A DNA stretch of 61,288 bases, taken from NCBI GenBank assembly GCA_964343195.1, contig CAYFIR010000019.1, positions 1-61,288 of the forward strand, read 5' to 3'. A program made the translations under genes and the position numbers. The stretch's first letter is position 1, and every line of letters begins with the position of its first letter. This document shows positions 25,624 through 34,117 of the stretch, in pieces. The DNA comes from CAYVAP01 sp964343195. GTDB lineage: Bacteria; Bacteroidota; Bacteroidia; J057. The notes below the pieces were generated by a model, which searched no databases, was not told the origin of the DNA, and saw only the letters and a program-made list of their open reading frames with translations.

Positions 25624-26760
25624 TCAAATGCCCACATAGCTATTCAGCATAATCGGCATGATCAGCATCAGAATGTTTTCTCCTTCTTCCTGCACATTGG
25701 GCAGGATAATGCCAGCCCGGTTAGGCTCAGAAAGCTCAATGGTTACTTCCTCGGTCTCGACATTCTGTACCACATCAAGTAAAAGGGCAGCGTTGAATCC
25801 GATTTCGATGTCACTTCCTTCGTAGTGGCACTTCAGGGTTTCGCTGGCTTCATTGGCGAAGTCTGGATCTTCAGAAGAGATTTCCAGGTTGGAGCCTTTA
25901 ATGGCGAAGCGAACCTGGTGGGTAGATTTATTCGCGAAGATGTTCACACGGCGAAGAGTTCCAATCAACTCCTGCTTGGCGATAAACAGCTTGTGCGGGT
26001 TATTGCTGGGAATAACGTTCTCGTAATCAGGATAGCGCTGATCGATCAGGCGGCAAACGAGTAGCAGGTTATCCGTGCGGAAAAAGGCATTGCTGTCGTT
26101 GTACTGGATGACAATGTCTCGGTTGTCATTGGGATCGAGTGAGCCACGTAGCAGGTTCAGAGCCTTCTGGGGGACGATGAAAGTCGTAGGGTTGGGAACG
26201 GTAACGTCCACACGGCGGTAGCGCACCAGGCGGTGTGCATCGGTCGCCACGAAGGTCGCTCCATTTTCGCCCAGGTCGAAGAAAATCCCGTTCAGGGCCG
26301 CTTTGTCCTCATCAGTCGAGGCTGCAAACAGCGTTTTGGTGATGGCCTTCAGCATGGCATGAGCCGGAATCTGAATAGAATCTGTAGCCTCAGGCTGTGG
26401 AATGGAGGGGAAGTCTTCTCCATTTTCTCCACTGATCTTATACTTACCATTATCGGAACTGATCTCGACCCCAAAAGTCGACTCGTCCACGATGAAGGTG
26501 ATAGGTTGTTCGGGCAACGCTTTCAGGATATCCAGCAGAATCTTGGCAGGAATGGCTACCCGAACCGCTTCTCCTCTAGACTCGATGGGTAACCGAGTCT
26601 GCATGCTGGTTTCCAGATTAGTCGTAGAAATGGTCAGGGTTTCCCCTTCTATCTCGAATAGGAAATTTTCGATGATAGGTAACACTGAGCGCGTTGGAAT
26701 AGCACCAGCGATGCGGCTCAGCTGCTTGTGCAGGGCCGTAGATGAGACAATAAAATTCAT
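25624..26760 (-). CDS. dnaN: DNA polymerase III sliding clamp (beta subunit)
   Basis: A 378-residue protein of normal length forming half of the ring clamp that tethers the replicative polymerase. Family features: an N-terminal MNFIVSSTALHKQLSRIAGA strand-helix, the ISGENGEDFPSIP segment, FVATDAHRLVRYR, and the C-terminal LIMPIMLNSYVGI closing the peptide-binding pocket. It is not next to dnaA or recF here, and no DnaA-box cluster is seen, so this is not evidence for an origin. A TAnnTTTG element lies just above the start. Confidence 0.97.
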   Translation of the reverse strand: MNFIVSSTALHKQLSRIAGAIPTRSVLPIIENFLFEIEGETLTISTTNLETSMQTRLPIESRGEAVRVAIPAKILLDILKALPEQPITFIVDESTFGVEISSDNGKYKISGENGEDFPSIPQPEATDSIQIPAHAMLKAITKTLFAASTDEDKAALNGIFFDLGENGATFVATDAHRLVRYRRVDVTVPNPTTFIVPQKALNLLRGSLDPNDNRDIVIQYNDSNAFFRTDNLLLVCRLIDQRYPDYENVIPSNNPHKLFIAKQELIGTLRRVNIFANKSTHQVRFAIKGSNLEISSEDPDFANEASETLKCHYEGSDIEIGFNAALLLDVVQNVETEEVTIELSEPNRAGIILPNVQEEGENILMLIMPIMLNSYVGI

Positions 26761-26779
26761 GGCACGATCAGTTACTACT

Positions 26780-26787
26780 CAAAGGTA
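26780..26787 (-). promoter_or_regulatory. dnaN -7 promoter element
   Basis: On the minus strand TACCTTTG matches TAnnTTTG exactly, about 20 bases above the dnaN ATG. An A/T-rich stretch occupies the expected -33 region. Transcription would start near 26776. Confidence 0.45.
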
Positions 26788-26883
26788 AGTCTTTTTCCCC
26801 GAAAAAAAATTGGATTTTTTTTACATCCCAGGCAGCCTTTTCCGACTATCGCCGTTTTTAGAGATGATGAACCAAACAACTAC

Positions 26884-26909
26884 GGGGAGCCTTATGGCTC
26901 CCTTTTTTT
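26884..26909 (+). terminator. Plus-strand terminator with no plus-strand gene before it
   Basis: GGGAGCC-TTAT-GGCTCCC (26885-26902) followed by seven T is a textbook intrinsic terminator, but the strand before it holds no gene. The stop codon of the minus-strand membrane protein falls inside its loop. It could end a short transcript starting in the 26761-26884 gap, or be chance. Confidence 0.55.
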
Positions 26910-27638
26910 GGTTGGATCTCTACCACCCCCATCGTTTCCCGCTATTTCCTCAATCAGGCTTTCTACAGAAGTGGGGGGAATAGGTTCTGGCAAAAACAGT
27001 ACCTCTATCAGGTGGAGGATATAAAAACCCAACCCTCCTCCCATCATCACAAAAATTACCCACCGAAGTAAATTGGGAGTTTCGTGTACCCAGTTTGCTA
27101 CTGAAGGGGCCAGTAACCACGTCGCCACGCCGCCAAAAGACAGCAACAGAAAAATAAGTTTGACGACCCCGATAGATTGATATGTGGTTTTGTGGAAGGT
27201 TCTGAGGCCATACATCATGCAAACAAAGGCTGCACTGAGTCCAATCCAGTACCTGATCATTCCCTCCCAGGTGAAAGAACCTCCATGCCAGAGGGCTGCT
27301 AACCCTTTTCCGGAAAGGAAGTGGTGCATCCCGAGCCCTCCGTGAAATACAAGTAGCCCAACGGACAACTCCACCGGATGCCGCAGGTGCGGGGGACGCT
27401 GCCACAGATAATACAGCTCCGATAAGGGCATCAGCCCTATGCCGATGATAGCTGCACTCTCAAAATCAGGGAATATATGCAGCAGGCCATTGAGCCAATC
27501 CAGGGCCAGGAGGGATAGGATGAGTAAAGGGGGAGCCAGGTAGCGGAAGTATTTCATCTTAGACCACAACTGATGAGCTCGCTTCTGGTTTAGCTGGACT
27601 TTGGTCAAAATGGCCTTGATGTCCAAATGTTCCGGCAT
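26892..27638 (-). CDS. Multi-pass membrane protein of unknown function
   Basis: A 248-residue protein with six or seven hydrophobic helices (LAPPLLILSLLALDWLNGLL, ESAAIIGIGLMPLSELYYLW, MIRYWIGLSAAFVCMMYGL, LIFLLLSFGGVATWLLAP, WVIFVMMGGGLGFYILHLI) and a charged C-terminal tail (GNDGGGRDPTKKREP). I do not recognise a family. Its N-terminal coding stretch has a decayed duplicate 301 bases upstream (27834-27893). It lies upstream of dnaN on the same strand, 131 bases away. Confidence 0.75.
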   Translation of the reverse strand: MPEHLDIKAILTKVQLNQKRAHQLWSKMKYFRYLAPPLLILSLLALDWLNGLLHIFPDFESAAIIGIGLMPLSELYYLWQRPPHLRHPVELSVGLLVFHGGLGMHHFLSGKGLAALWHGGSFTWEGMIRYWIGLSAAFVCMMYGLRTFHKTTYQSIGVVKLIFLLLSFGGVATWLLAPSVANWVHETPNLLRWVIFVMMGGGLGFYILHLIEVLFLPEPIPPTSVESLIEEIAGNDGGGRDPTKKREP

Positions 27639-27676
27639 GCTAGAAGTCAGAGACTAGAAGACGGTAGGTGTCGGCT

Positions 27677-27756
27677 CGGAGAGCCTCACCAGCACCATCC
27701 TTTGGATGGTTAAAAGCTATGTACTGCATTAGCAGTACCGCTCGTGAGCTTCTCTG
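27677..27756. other. Cloverleaf-like structured element
   Basis: An 80-base block in which three helices nest. The outer arms CGGAGAGCCTCAC (27677-27689) and GTGAGCTTCTCTG (27744-27756) pair at about 10 of 13 positions. Inside are two perfect 7-base-pair hairpins, ACCATCC-TTT-GGATGGT (27694-27710) and GTACTGC-ATTA-GCAGTAC (27721-27738). No known RNA family is recognised. It lies between the membrane protein gene and its decayed 5' duplicate. Confidence 0.55.
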
Positions 27757-27833
27757 AAGCGAAACGCACCGTCAAAGCGTCTCCGACGCCCGCTAATAGC
27801 TGATCTGTTCCCAGAATTAACCAACCTGAGCCT

Positions 27834-27893
27834 GAGCCAGGTAGCGAAGGTATTTCATCTTAGACCATTACCGATAAGTCCCATTCTGGTTTT
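27834..27893 (-). pseudogene. Decayed duplicate of the 5' end of the membrane protein gene
   Basis: Sixty bases match 27533-27592, the codons for roughly residues 16-35 of the membrane protein, at about 47 positions. The core WSKMKYLRYLA is readable on the minus strand against WSKMKYFRYLA in the intact gene, but a TAA precedes it and another follows six codons later. Similarity ends on both sides, so only a fragment was copied or has survived. Confidence 0.65.
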
Positions 27894-27929
27894 GGAATTC
27901 ATCTGCCTTCGCCTCCCAAAGCCTTGCAG

Positions 27930-28709
27930 CTATTCTACAATGGTATATCTGCTCCGAACCTCGTCCCGGCCAAAGCCGATAAAGTGCCACCATTCGCTCA
28001 TGATTCCCTGAAAACCAGCCTCTTTCATGGCCGTTCGGAGAATGGCGCGGTGATTTATCTGTACCTGTGTCAGCTCACCACTTTGCAAAAATTGAGTTTC
28101 ATAGCGAGGCTGAGCCAGAGGGCCAAAGAAGTCAAATGGAGTACCCATATCGACCAGACCACTATCAATGTGGTATAGACCCAGGTCAACGGCAGCGCCA
28201 TAATTGTGCATGGAGCCACTGCCACCGGGGGCTGCGACGTAGCGTTGCTGATCGGTTCCCTTGACAATTTCCCACATTTGGTACTGAACCGAGCGAGGCC
28301 TCACGCAGTCAAAAACAATCAGCCTCAGGTCGGGATGAGCCATTATGAGTAACTCTTCTGCTTTGGTTAGCTTTTGAGCTACTTCCGGCTGTAAATAGCA
28401 TTCGTCGTAATCCGCGTAAACATCTTCCCCCAGGAAGTTATCGTTGGTCGAATACATCATCCGGACCACCACACTGGAATCATAATCGAGGATATTTACC
28501 AGCCCCTGCGAAATGAGTTCTCTTTCCAGGTCACTGGTATCTGGAAGTGGTGGGGGCGGTGGAGGAAGGGTGACAGGAGTGTCAGGCTCTGAAGGTGTTT
28601 CGGAAACGATTCCTTCATCATTGCTGCTATCATCGGTAGCAGGATTCTGACAGGCCGTAGCAGCCCAAAGTAGGATGAGAATAGGAGTAGACCAGAAAAG
28701 TTGTCGCAT
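27930..28709 (-). CDS. VanX-like D-alanyl-D-alanine dipeptidase lipoprotein
   Basis: A 259-residue M15-family zinc peptidase. The start at 28709 gives a lipoprotein signal (FWSTPILILLWAATAC); an upstream start adds 13 residues. A Pro-rich linker precedes the catalytic domain, which has the VanX motifs: FDCVRPRSVQYQMW with the catalytic arginine, SMHNYGAAVDL (SxHxxGxAxD zinc site) and SEWWHF with the base and third zinc ligand. It would cleave D-Ala-D-Ala dipeptide outside the cytoplasm, so peptidoglycan turnover is more likely than vancomycin resistance; no van genes are nearby. A perfect -7 element precedes it. Confidence 0.88.
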   Translation of the reverse strand: MRQLFWSTPILILLWAATACQNPATDDSSNDEGIVSETPSEPDTPVTLPPPPPPLPDTSDLERELISQGLVNILDYDSSVVVRMMYSTNDNFLGEDVYADYDECYLQPEVAQKLTKAEELLIMAHPDLRLIVFDCVRPRSVQYQMWEIVKGTDQQRYVAAPGGSGSMHNYGAAVDLGLYHIDSGLVDMGTPFDFFGPLAQPRYETQFLQSGELTQVQINHRAILRTAMKEAGFQGIMSEWWHFIGFGRDEVRSRYTIVE

Positions 28710-28780
28710 AAAGCCAAAAATAATGGGAAATCTGATAACTGAGCACAAACCGGATTTTTGGGTATCGACTTTTTTTTTGG

Positions 28781-28788
28781 CAAATTTA
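28781..28788 (-). promoter_or_regulatory. -7 promoter element of the VanX-like gene
   Basis: Minus-strand TAAATTTG matches TAnnTTTG exactly, 71 bases above the chosen start, in the divergent gap shared with the formylglycine-generating enzyme gene. Confidence 0.4.
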
Positions 28789-28810
28789 ACCCAACCCTAA
28801 TGGGGCAGAT

Positions 28811-29869
28811 ATGAATAGACTTTTTATCCTTCTCCTCTTCGTTATTGCAGGCCTGACAGGTTGCCAGGAATCAGAAAAATCCCAATCAGGCTCGACGCCT
28901 GATGAGGCTGTTGAGCAGGCTGAGACCGAGTTGAATCTCAGCCGGACCGATCCTGTGAAAAACACTCCTTCACGGGTGGGGGAAGGGGAGGTCATCCATA
29001 AAACCAGTGAGGAAGTAGGAGTACGAAGAGTGCTTAGCGGACCTGATTTGATCACCGAGCTACCCCCGGACACCAAAATTCCAGAAGGAATGGTATTCGT
29101 GCCGGGAGGAACGTTTGAAATGGGCTCAAATCAGGGACTGCCTCGCGAACGTCCGGTAACCAGTCGGATGGTACAGGGCTTTTTCATGGATGTGCATCCG
29201 GTAACGGTAGGGCAGTTCCGGGAATTTATAGCCGAAACTGGCTACCGGACTCAGGCTGAGGAATATGGGGATGCCGCTGTTTTTGATCTCAAGGCTCGCA
29301 AGTGGTACCTGCAGGTAGGGGCTCACTGGGAGTATCCCCGTGGCCGTAGTGCCGGACCAGCCCCAGATGACCATCCGGTGACCCAGGTTTCATGGAATGA
29401 TGTGCAGGCCTATTGTAAATGGGCTGGAAATCGCCTGCCAACCGAAGCCGAGTGGGAACATGCCGCCCGTAATGGCAGAAATTCCCGTACTCGATACTAC
29501 TGGGGAAAAGACATTATGGACACCGAGGGGAACTACCACGCCAACGTATGGCAGGGAACCTTCCCGGCTTACAACAGCGAGGCCGATGGCTATCTGTTCA
29601 CCTCTCCAGTGGGTGAATTTGGGGCCAATGAACTTGGACTTACCGATATGAGCGGCAATGTCTGGGAGTGGTGCGCCGACTGGTACGTGTCTTACGATCC
29701 CAATCAACCCGGACGTATTCAGACTCCGGAGCCCGAACGTGCCATGAGAGGTGGGTCCTTTATGTGTGATCCCAGTTACTGCCATGGCTATCGCGTTTCT
29801 GGAAGATCCGGTTCAACTCCCGAGACGGGGCTTTTTCATGTGGGATTCCGAACGGTGCGGGATTTGTAG
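28811..29869 (+). CDS. Formylglycine-generating enzyme family lipoprotein (sulfatase activator)
   Basis: A 352-residue lipoprotein (FILLLFVIAGLTGC, Cys18) with a Ser/Glu-rich linker to about residue 85 and then the SUMF1/FGE domain: GMVFVPGGTFEMGSN, FFMDVHPVTVGQFREFI, PVTQVSWNDVQAYCKWAGNR, LPTEAEWEHAAR, LGLTDMSGNVWEWCADWY. Near the C-terminus GGSFMCDPSYCHGYR carries Cys319 and Cys324, matching the catalytic pair of human SUMF1, and the chain ends in the family HVGFRTVRDL. Both cysteines are lost in many FGE-fold proteins that are not activators, so this one is probably a true enzyme converting sulfatase Cys to formylglycine. A candidate client sulfatase lies 8.5 kb downstream. Confidence 0.88.
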   Translation: MNRLFILLLFVIAGLTGCQESEKSQSGSTPDEAVEQAETELNLSRTDPVKNTPSRVGEGEVIHKTSEEVGVRRVLSGPDLITELPPDTKIPEGMVFVPGGTFEMGSNQGLPRERPVTSRMVQGFFMDVHPVTVGQFREFIAETGYRTQAEEYGDAAVFDLKARKWYLQVGAHWEYPRGRSAGPAPDDHPVTQVSWNDVQAYCKWAGNRLPTEAEWEHAARNGRNSRTRYYWGKDIMDTEGNYHANVWQGTFPAYNSEADGYLFTSPVGEFGANELGLTDMSGNVWEWCADWYVSYDPNQPGRIQTPEPERAMRGGSFMCDPSYCHGYRVSGRSGSTPETGLFHVGFRTVRDL

Positions 29870-29944
29870 AGTTATGGGAAGAGAGTTGGAATTAAAAACC
29901 CCCATTTGGGAAAATCAACAAAACAAATCACAATCCATTTCTTC

Positions 29945-31474
29945 ATGCCCGTAAATCAAGCTATGTTCACTAAAGAAGATCTTGCTCAAATCCAAAATCG
30001 CGGTAGCGACCTGGCAGTCGTGGAAAAACAGGTTGAAAACTTCCAAACAGGTTTCCCCTTTCTGGAAGTTATTAAAGCTGCGACGGTTGGGGATGGCATC
30101 ATCCGCTTAAACCAGGATGACATCGATCAGGCAATCAGTCATTACCGGGCTCAACTCTCAAAGCTCAAGGTAGTCAAGTTTGTGCCTGCCTCTGGTGCTG
30201 CCAGCCGCATGTTCAAGGCTCTTTTTGCCTTTATGGACGAATTTGACGGAAGCCAAACCCCAGAAGGAGCGCTGGCAGACTTTTTCAGCCGCATCCAGGA
30301 CTTTGCTTTCTATCAGGACCTGAATGCTGCGCTGGGAAATGAAATCGATTCCCTGATTGCTCAAAAAGAATACGGCAAAATCCTAAAAAGGCTGCTTACC
30401 AGTGAAGGACTCGGTTATGGAGAACTGCCAAAAGGGCTGCTCCAGTTTCACCAGTATGACGACCATTCCCGTACTCCTGCCGAGGAACACCTGGTAGAGG
30501 CCGCCAACTACGCCGCAGAAGGTGGAAGTACCGCATTCCTGCACTTTACCGTCTCCCCCGAGCACCAGAGCAAGTTCCAGTCTCTGATGGACGACAAACT
30601 CGCCCATTACGAAGCGCTATTTGGGGTGAAGCTGGAGGTTTCATTCTCCGTGCAAAAGCCCTCGACCGATACCATCGCCGTGGACATGGACAACAATCCC
30701 TTCCGCGAAAAAGACGGAACCATTCTCTTCCGTCCCGGAGGGCATGGTGCTTTGATCGAAAACCTAAATGACCTCGAAGCCGACCTCGTGTTCATCAAGA
30801 ACATCGACAACGTCGTCCCGGACCGCATCAAGGGAGACACCTACACCTACAAGCAGGCCCTGGCGGGTGTATTGCTCCAGTACCAGGAAAAGCTCTTTGG
30901 CTACCTGCAGAATTTGGACTCCAATCCGACTCTGGGGTTGATCGAAGATATCGAGAACTTCCTGAAAAATACCCTCTGTGTAGTTCCTGTGGATGAATAT
31001 GCGGGGATGGACAAAGATGGAAAAGTCGCTTACCTCAAAGGCATTCTGAACCGCCCCATCCGCGTCTGTGGCATGGTGAAGAATGAAGGAGAGCCTGGTG
31101 GCGGTCCATTCTGGGTGAAAAACAGCAATGGCACCGTCAGCCTGCAAATCGCAGAGAGCGCCCAGATCGACACCGACGACGAAGGCCAAAAAGCTATCAT
31201 GCAAAACGCCACCCACTTCAATCCTGTGGACCTCGTTTGCGGCATGACGGACTATCAGGGCAATAAGTTTGACCTGCTGCAATACCGCGATCCGGCAACT
31301 GGATTCATCGCCTACAAGTCCAAAAGCGGACGGGAGCTAAAAGCGCAGGAGCTACCCGGACTCTGGAATGGCGCCATGGCCAATTGGAACACCCTCTTTG
31401 TAGAGGTGCCCATCATTACCTTCAACCCGGTCAAGACCGTCAACGACCTGCTGCGCCCCAACCATCAGCGGTAA
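29945..31474 (+). CDS. DUF4301 family protein
   Basis: A 509-residue cytoplasmic protein of the Bacteroidota family DUF4301. Segments seen include KVVKFVPASGAASRMFKALFAF, GYGELPKGLLQFHQY, DTIAVDMDNNPFREKDGTILFRPGGHGALIENLNDL and CGMVKNEGEPGGGPFWVKN. The PASGAASRMFK and RPGGHGAL stretches recall sugar-nucleotidyltransferase loops, but a function is not established. The ATG at 29945 is used; MFTKEDL six codons on is an alternative. Terminated by the hairpin at 31584. Confidence 0.88.
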   Translation: MPVNQAMFTKEDLAQIQNRGSDLAVVEKQVENFQTGFPFLEVIKAATVGDGIIRLNQDDIDQAISHYRAQLSKLKVVKFVPASGAASRMFKALFAFMDEFDGSQTPEGALADFFSRIQDFAFYQDLNAALGNEIDSLIAQKEYGKILKRLLTSEGLGYGELPKGLLQFHQYDDHSRTPAEEHLVEAANYAAEGGSTAFLHFTVSPEHQSKFQSLMDDKLAHYEALFGVKLEVSFSVQKPSTDTIAVDMDNNPFREKDGTILFRPGGHGALIENLNDLEADLVFIKNIDNVVPDRIKGDTYTYKQALAGVLLQYQEKLFGYLQNLDSNPTLGLIEDIENFLKNTLCVVPVDEYAGMDKDGKVAYLKGILNRPIRVCGMVKNEGEPGGGPFWVKNSNGTVSLQIAESAQIDTDDEGQKAIMQNATHFNPVDLVCGMTDYQGNKFDLLQYRDPATGFIAYKSKSGRELKAQELPGLWNGAMANWNTLFVEVPIITFNPVKTVNDLLRPNHQR

Positions 31475-31583
31475 GTAAGCTGAAAACCAGGCCTGAGAGA
31501 GCCATAGTGGAGAAATGTGACCATCTCCCCGCCTGATTGCCACAAATCACCCCCCGCTCTTCTCAATGGAAAATGAATATTTA

Positions 31584-31620
31584 AAGGTGAATGGAAATCC
31601 ATCCATTCACCTTATTTTCA
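31584..31620 (+). terminator. Intrinsic terminator after the DUF4301 gene
   Basis: AAGGTGAATGGA and TCCATTCACCTT form a perfect 12-base-pair stem around 6 bases, followed by ATTTTCATTTT. It lies 13 bases before the ATG of the next gene, so it may also sit in that gene's leader. Confidence 0.7.
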
Positions 31621-31632
31621 TTTTACGCTCAT

Positions 31633-34071
31633 ATGAATCACCGTTACCTACTATTTGTCCTGGGAGGTATATTCCTCCAAAGTTCCATCGCCATGGCTCA
31701 ATTACCGAGTATTGACTCAGTCTTAGCTCCAGTCGAAAATGCGGAGCAATACCACAAGTATGAATGGGAGGTTGAACTGTCAGCTTCCTATGTCAATCCC
31801 TATGACTACGGCGAGATACATCTTTGGGGAAACTTTGTCTCTCCCTCAGGAGACACGATGAAGGTGGACGGATTTTTTATGGAAGCCTACACAGGCCCCA
31901 ATTCAAACGGCCAGGTCACGTTGCCAGGGACGGGCAGCTTTCGGATACGGTTTGCTCCCACAGAAGTCGGTCAGTGGAGCTACCAGCTATTTGTCCGCGA
32001 TGCGAATGGCGAAACCAGTGCACCCAGTGCAACTTTCGAGTGTGGGGTTAGCTCAAATGAAGTGAATAAGGGCTTTGTCCGCCTAAGTGAAACCAACTAC
32101 CTGCGCTTCGATGACGGCGAGATGTTCCTACCCATTGGCCAGAACATAGGCTGGGCCAATGGCAACCCTTACCGCGATTACCAGCGCTGGCTGGATAGCC
32201 TGCACCAGCGAGGGGCCAATTTCTTTCGCATCTGGAACTGCGACTGGGGCCTCAGCCTGGAATGGCATGGCGGCAAATACGGGGGATTGGGCCAGTACCA
32301 ACAGGAAAATGCGGCTTACCTGGACTGGCTTTTTGATTATGCGGCCAATCAGGGGCAATACGCCATGCTCTGCCTACAGCACCACGGACAGGTTTCGACC
32401 ACAGTGAACCCCGAATGGGACCGCAGCCCCTACAACCAGGTCAATGGCGGCATGTGCAACCAGACCTGGGAGTTTTTTACCGATCCACAGGCCAGAGCCT
32501 ATACCCAAAACCGACTCCGATACACCGTCGCCCGCTATGGCTATGCCAGGAGCATCGCCGCCTGGGAACTCTTCAACGAAGTGGACTGGACCGATAACTA
32601 CGAGCAGCATAAGAGCAAAGTCGCAGACTGGCACGAAGAAATGGCCGCTTTTCTCAAAGAGATTGATCCCTATGAACACCTGGTAACCACCAGTTTTGCC
32701 AGGGACCAGTATGAGCCCATCGTCTGGACGCTGGACGACATTGACTTCACCCAGACCCATTACTACGCTGCCATCCCCAATCTGGAGCGAACGCTCGCTC
32801 GTGGGGTACAGGATTACCTGACAGCCTACGACAAGCCCACCCTTACGGGGGAGTTTGGCATACGAACCAACGGAGGTTCTCTCAGTACCGAAGATCCCGA
32901 TGGCATCCACCTGCACAACAGCATCTGGGGATCTTTTTTTGCCGGAGGAATGGGCAGTGGGATGAGTTGGTGGTGGGACAGCTACATCAACCCGCGCCGC
33001 CTTTATTACCATTATGAGCCATTGGTAGAGCTGACCCATGGCCTTCCCCTGCTGGAGAAGGACTTCCAGCCACACCAAGTCAGGATAGAAGGGGCCGGAG
33101 GAGACCTGGTACTTAGCCCTACCCAGGGATGGGGAACCCTCGGTGACGAGCAGATTGCGATCAATCCCGATGGCAGCACCGATCCGGGAAGCCCCAATCT
33201 GGGCGAATACCTCTATGGCGCACAATGGAACACGCAGTTTCGCAGTCCGCCCACCTTTAGTGTGGAGTACCCTACAGCCGGCACCTTCACGGTGCGGACA
33301 GGGGCAGATGCGGGGCAGGATCCCCGGATTGTGATCACGGTAAATGGCAATGTAGAACTGGATCAGGCTGCGTCGACAGCAACCGACTACTCCGTTAGCT
33401 TACCGGCAGGAGTCCACCAGATCAAAGTAGATAACCAGGGCACCGACTGGATCACCATCTCGGGGTACACCTTCGAAGGCCTGGGCAGTGCACTGGATGT
33501 CTATGCGCTAAAAGCCCGCGATAGCTCCGTCCTGGCGGCCTGGGTGTTGAACCATGAGTACAACCACGTCACCTTGCAGGATGGCATTCCCGATGCAATT
33601 ACAGGTGGGGAACTGCTTTTGGAAGGCATGGCGCCGGGCACCTATTTTGCCAAGTGGTATGACTGCCTGAGTGGTCAAATTGTGACTGCTACAGAGGTGA
33701 ATGTGCAACAGGACTCTCTTTGGATATCTGTCCCTGCGGTAACCTGGGACCTGGCTTTGGTGCTGGATGATGAAGCGGCTACCGTTGGGGTAGAGCAAAT
33801 GCTCGCTATGGAGCTCAACCTCTATCCCAATCCTGCCCAGGGGGGGATCCTGAACCTGGACTTTGAGCTGAAGGAGGTGGGAGAGGTCAGGATTCGGCTC
33901 ATGGATTTGGCTGGGCGAGAGGTGGCCATATTGGATAAGGGGGAAAGAAGGGCAGGGAATCAGCAATGGAAGGGCGAATTGCCATCCAGCCTTGTACCAG
34001 GAACTTACTGGCTACAGGTGCTGACGTCCAACCAGGTGGGGAGCGTACCCCTCCTTTGGCTGGGGCAGTAG
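31633..34071 (+). CDS. Secreted clan-A glycoside hydrolase with DUF5060 and T9SS sorting domain
   Basis: An 812-residue exported glycosidase. The ATG at 31633 gives a signal peptide (YLLFVLGGIFLQSSIAMAQ). Residues about 35-140 form a DUF5060 beta-sandwich (YEWEVELSASYVNPYDYGEI). The catalytic barrel, about 150-470, has the acid/base in WELFNEVDW (Glu316) and the nucleophile in TLTGEFGIR (Glu407), plus GMSWWWDSYINP. A second sandwich, CBM-like (about 520-610), and a T9SS type A domain (LNLYPNPAQGG, LVPGTYWLQVL) follow. It lies 46 bases before the regulator gene on the same strand and beside the mannan locus, so a beta-mannan or related hemicellulose is the likely target; specificity is not readable. 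Confidence 0.8.
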   Translation: MNHRYLLFVLGGIFLQSSIAMAQLPSIDSVLAPVENAEQYHKYEWEVELSASYVNPYDYGEIHLWGNFVSPSGDTMKVDGFFMEAYTGPNSNGQVTLPGTGSFRIRFAPTEVGQWSYQLFVRDANGETSAPSATFECGVSSNEVNKGFVRLSETNYLRFDDGEMFLPIGQNIGWANGNPYRDYQRWLDSLHQRGANFFRIWNCDWGLSLEWHGGKYGGLGQYQQENAAYLDWLFDYAANQGQYAMLCLQHHGQVSTTVNPEWDRSPYNQVNGGMCNQTWEFFTDPQARAYTQNRLRYTVARYGYARSIAAWELFNEVDWTDNYEQHKSKVADWHEEMAAFLKEIDPYEHLVTTSFARDQYEPIVWTLDDIDFTQTHYYAAIPNLERTLARGVQDYLTAYDKPTLTGEFGIRTNGGSLSTEDPDGIHLHNSIWGSFFAGGMGSGMSWWWDSYINPRRLYYHYEPLVELTHGLPLLEKDFQPHQVRIEGAGGDLVLSPTQGWGTLGDEQIAINPDGSTDPGSPNLGEYLYGAQWNTQFRSPPTFSVEYPTAGTFTVRTGADAGQDPRIVITVNGNVELDQAASTATDYSVSLPAGVHQIKVDNQGTDWITISGYTFEGLGSALDVYALKARDSSVLAAWVLNHEYNHVTLQDGIPDAITGGELLLEGMAPGTYFAKWYDCLSGQIVTATEVNVQQDSLWISVPAVTWDLALVLDDEAATVGVEQMLAMELNLYPNPAQGGILNLDFELKEVGEVRIRLMDLAGREVAILDKGERRAGNQQWKGELPSSLVPGTYWLQVLTSNQVGSVPLLWLGQ

Positions 34072-34117
34072 CGCTGCTGATACAATCGGATTTCTACATA
34101 CTACTACAATTCGAACC

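Noticed and set aside
25624..26891. Replication origin near dnaN
   Set aside because: There is no dnaA gene and no cluster of DnaA boxes beside dnaN.
27930..28709. Vancomycin resistance gene
   Set aside because: The VanX-like fold is a lipoprotein dipeptidase with no vanH, vanA or regulators nearby; peptidoglycan turnover fits better.
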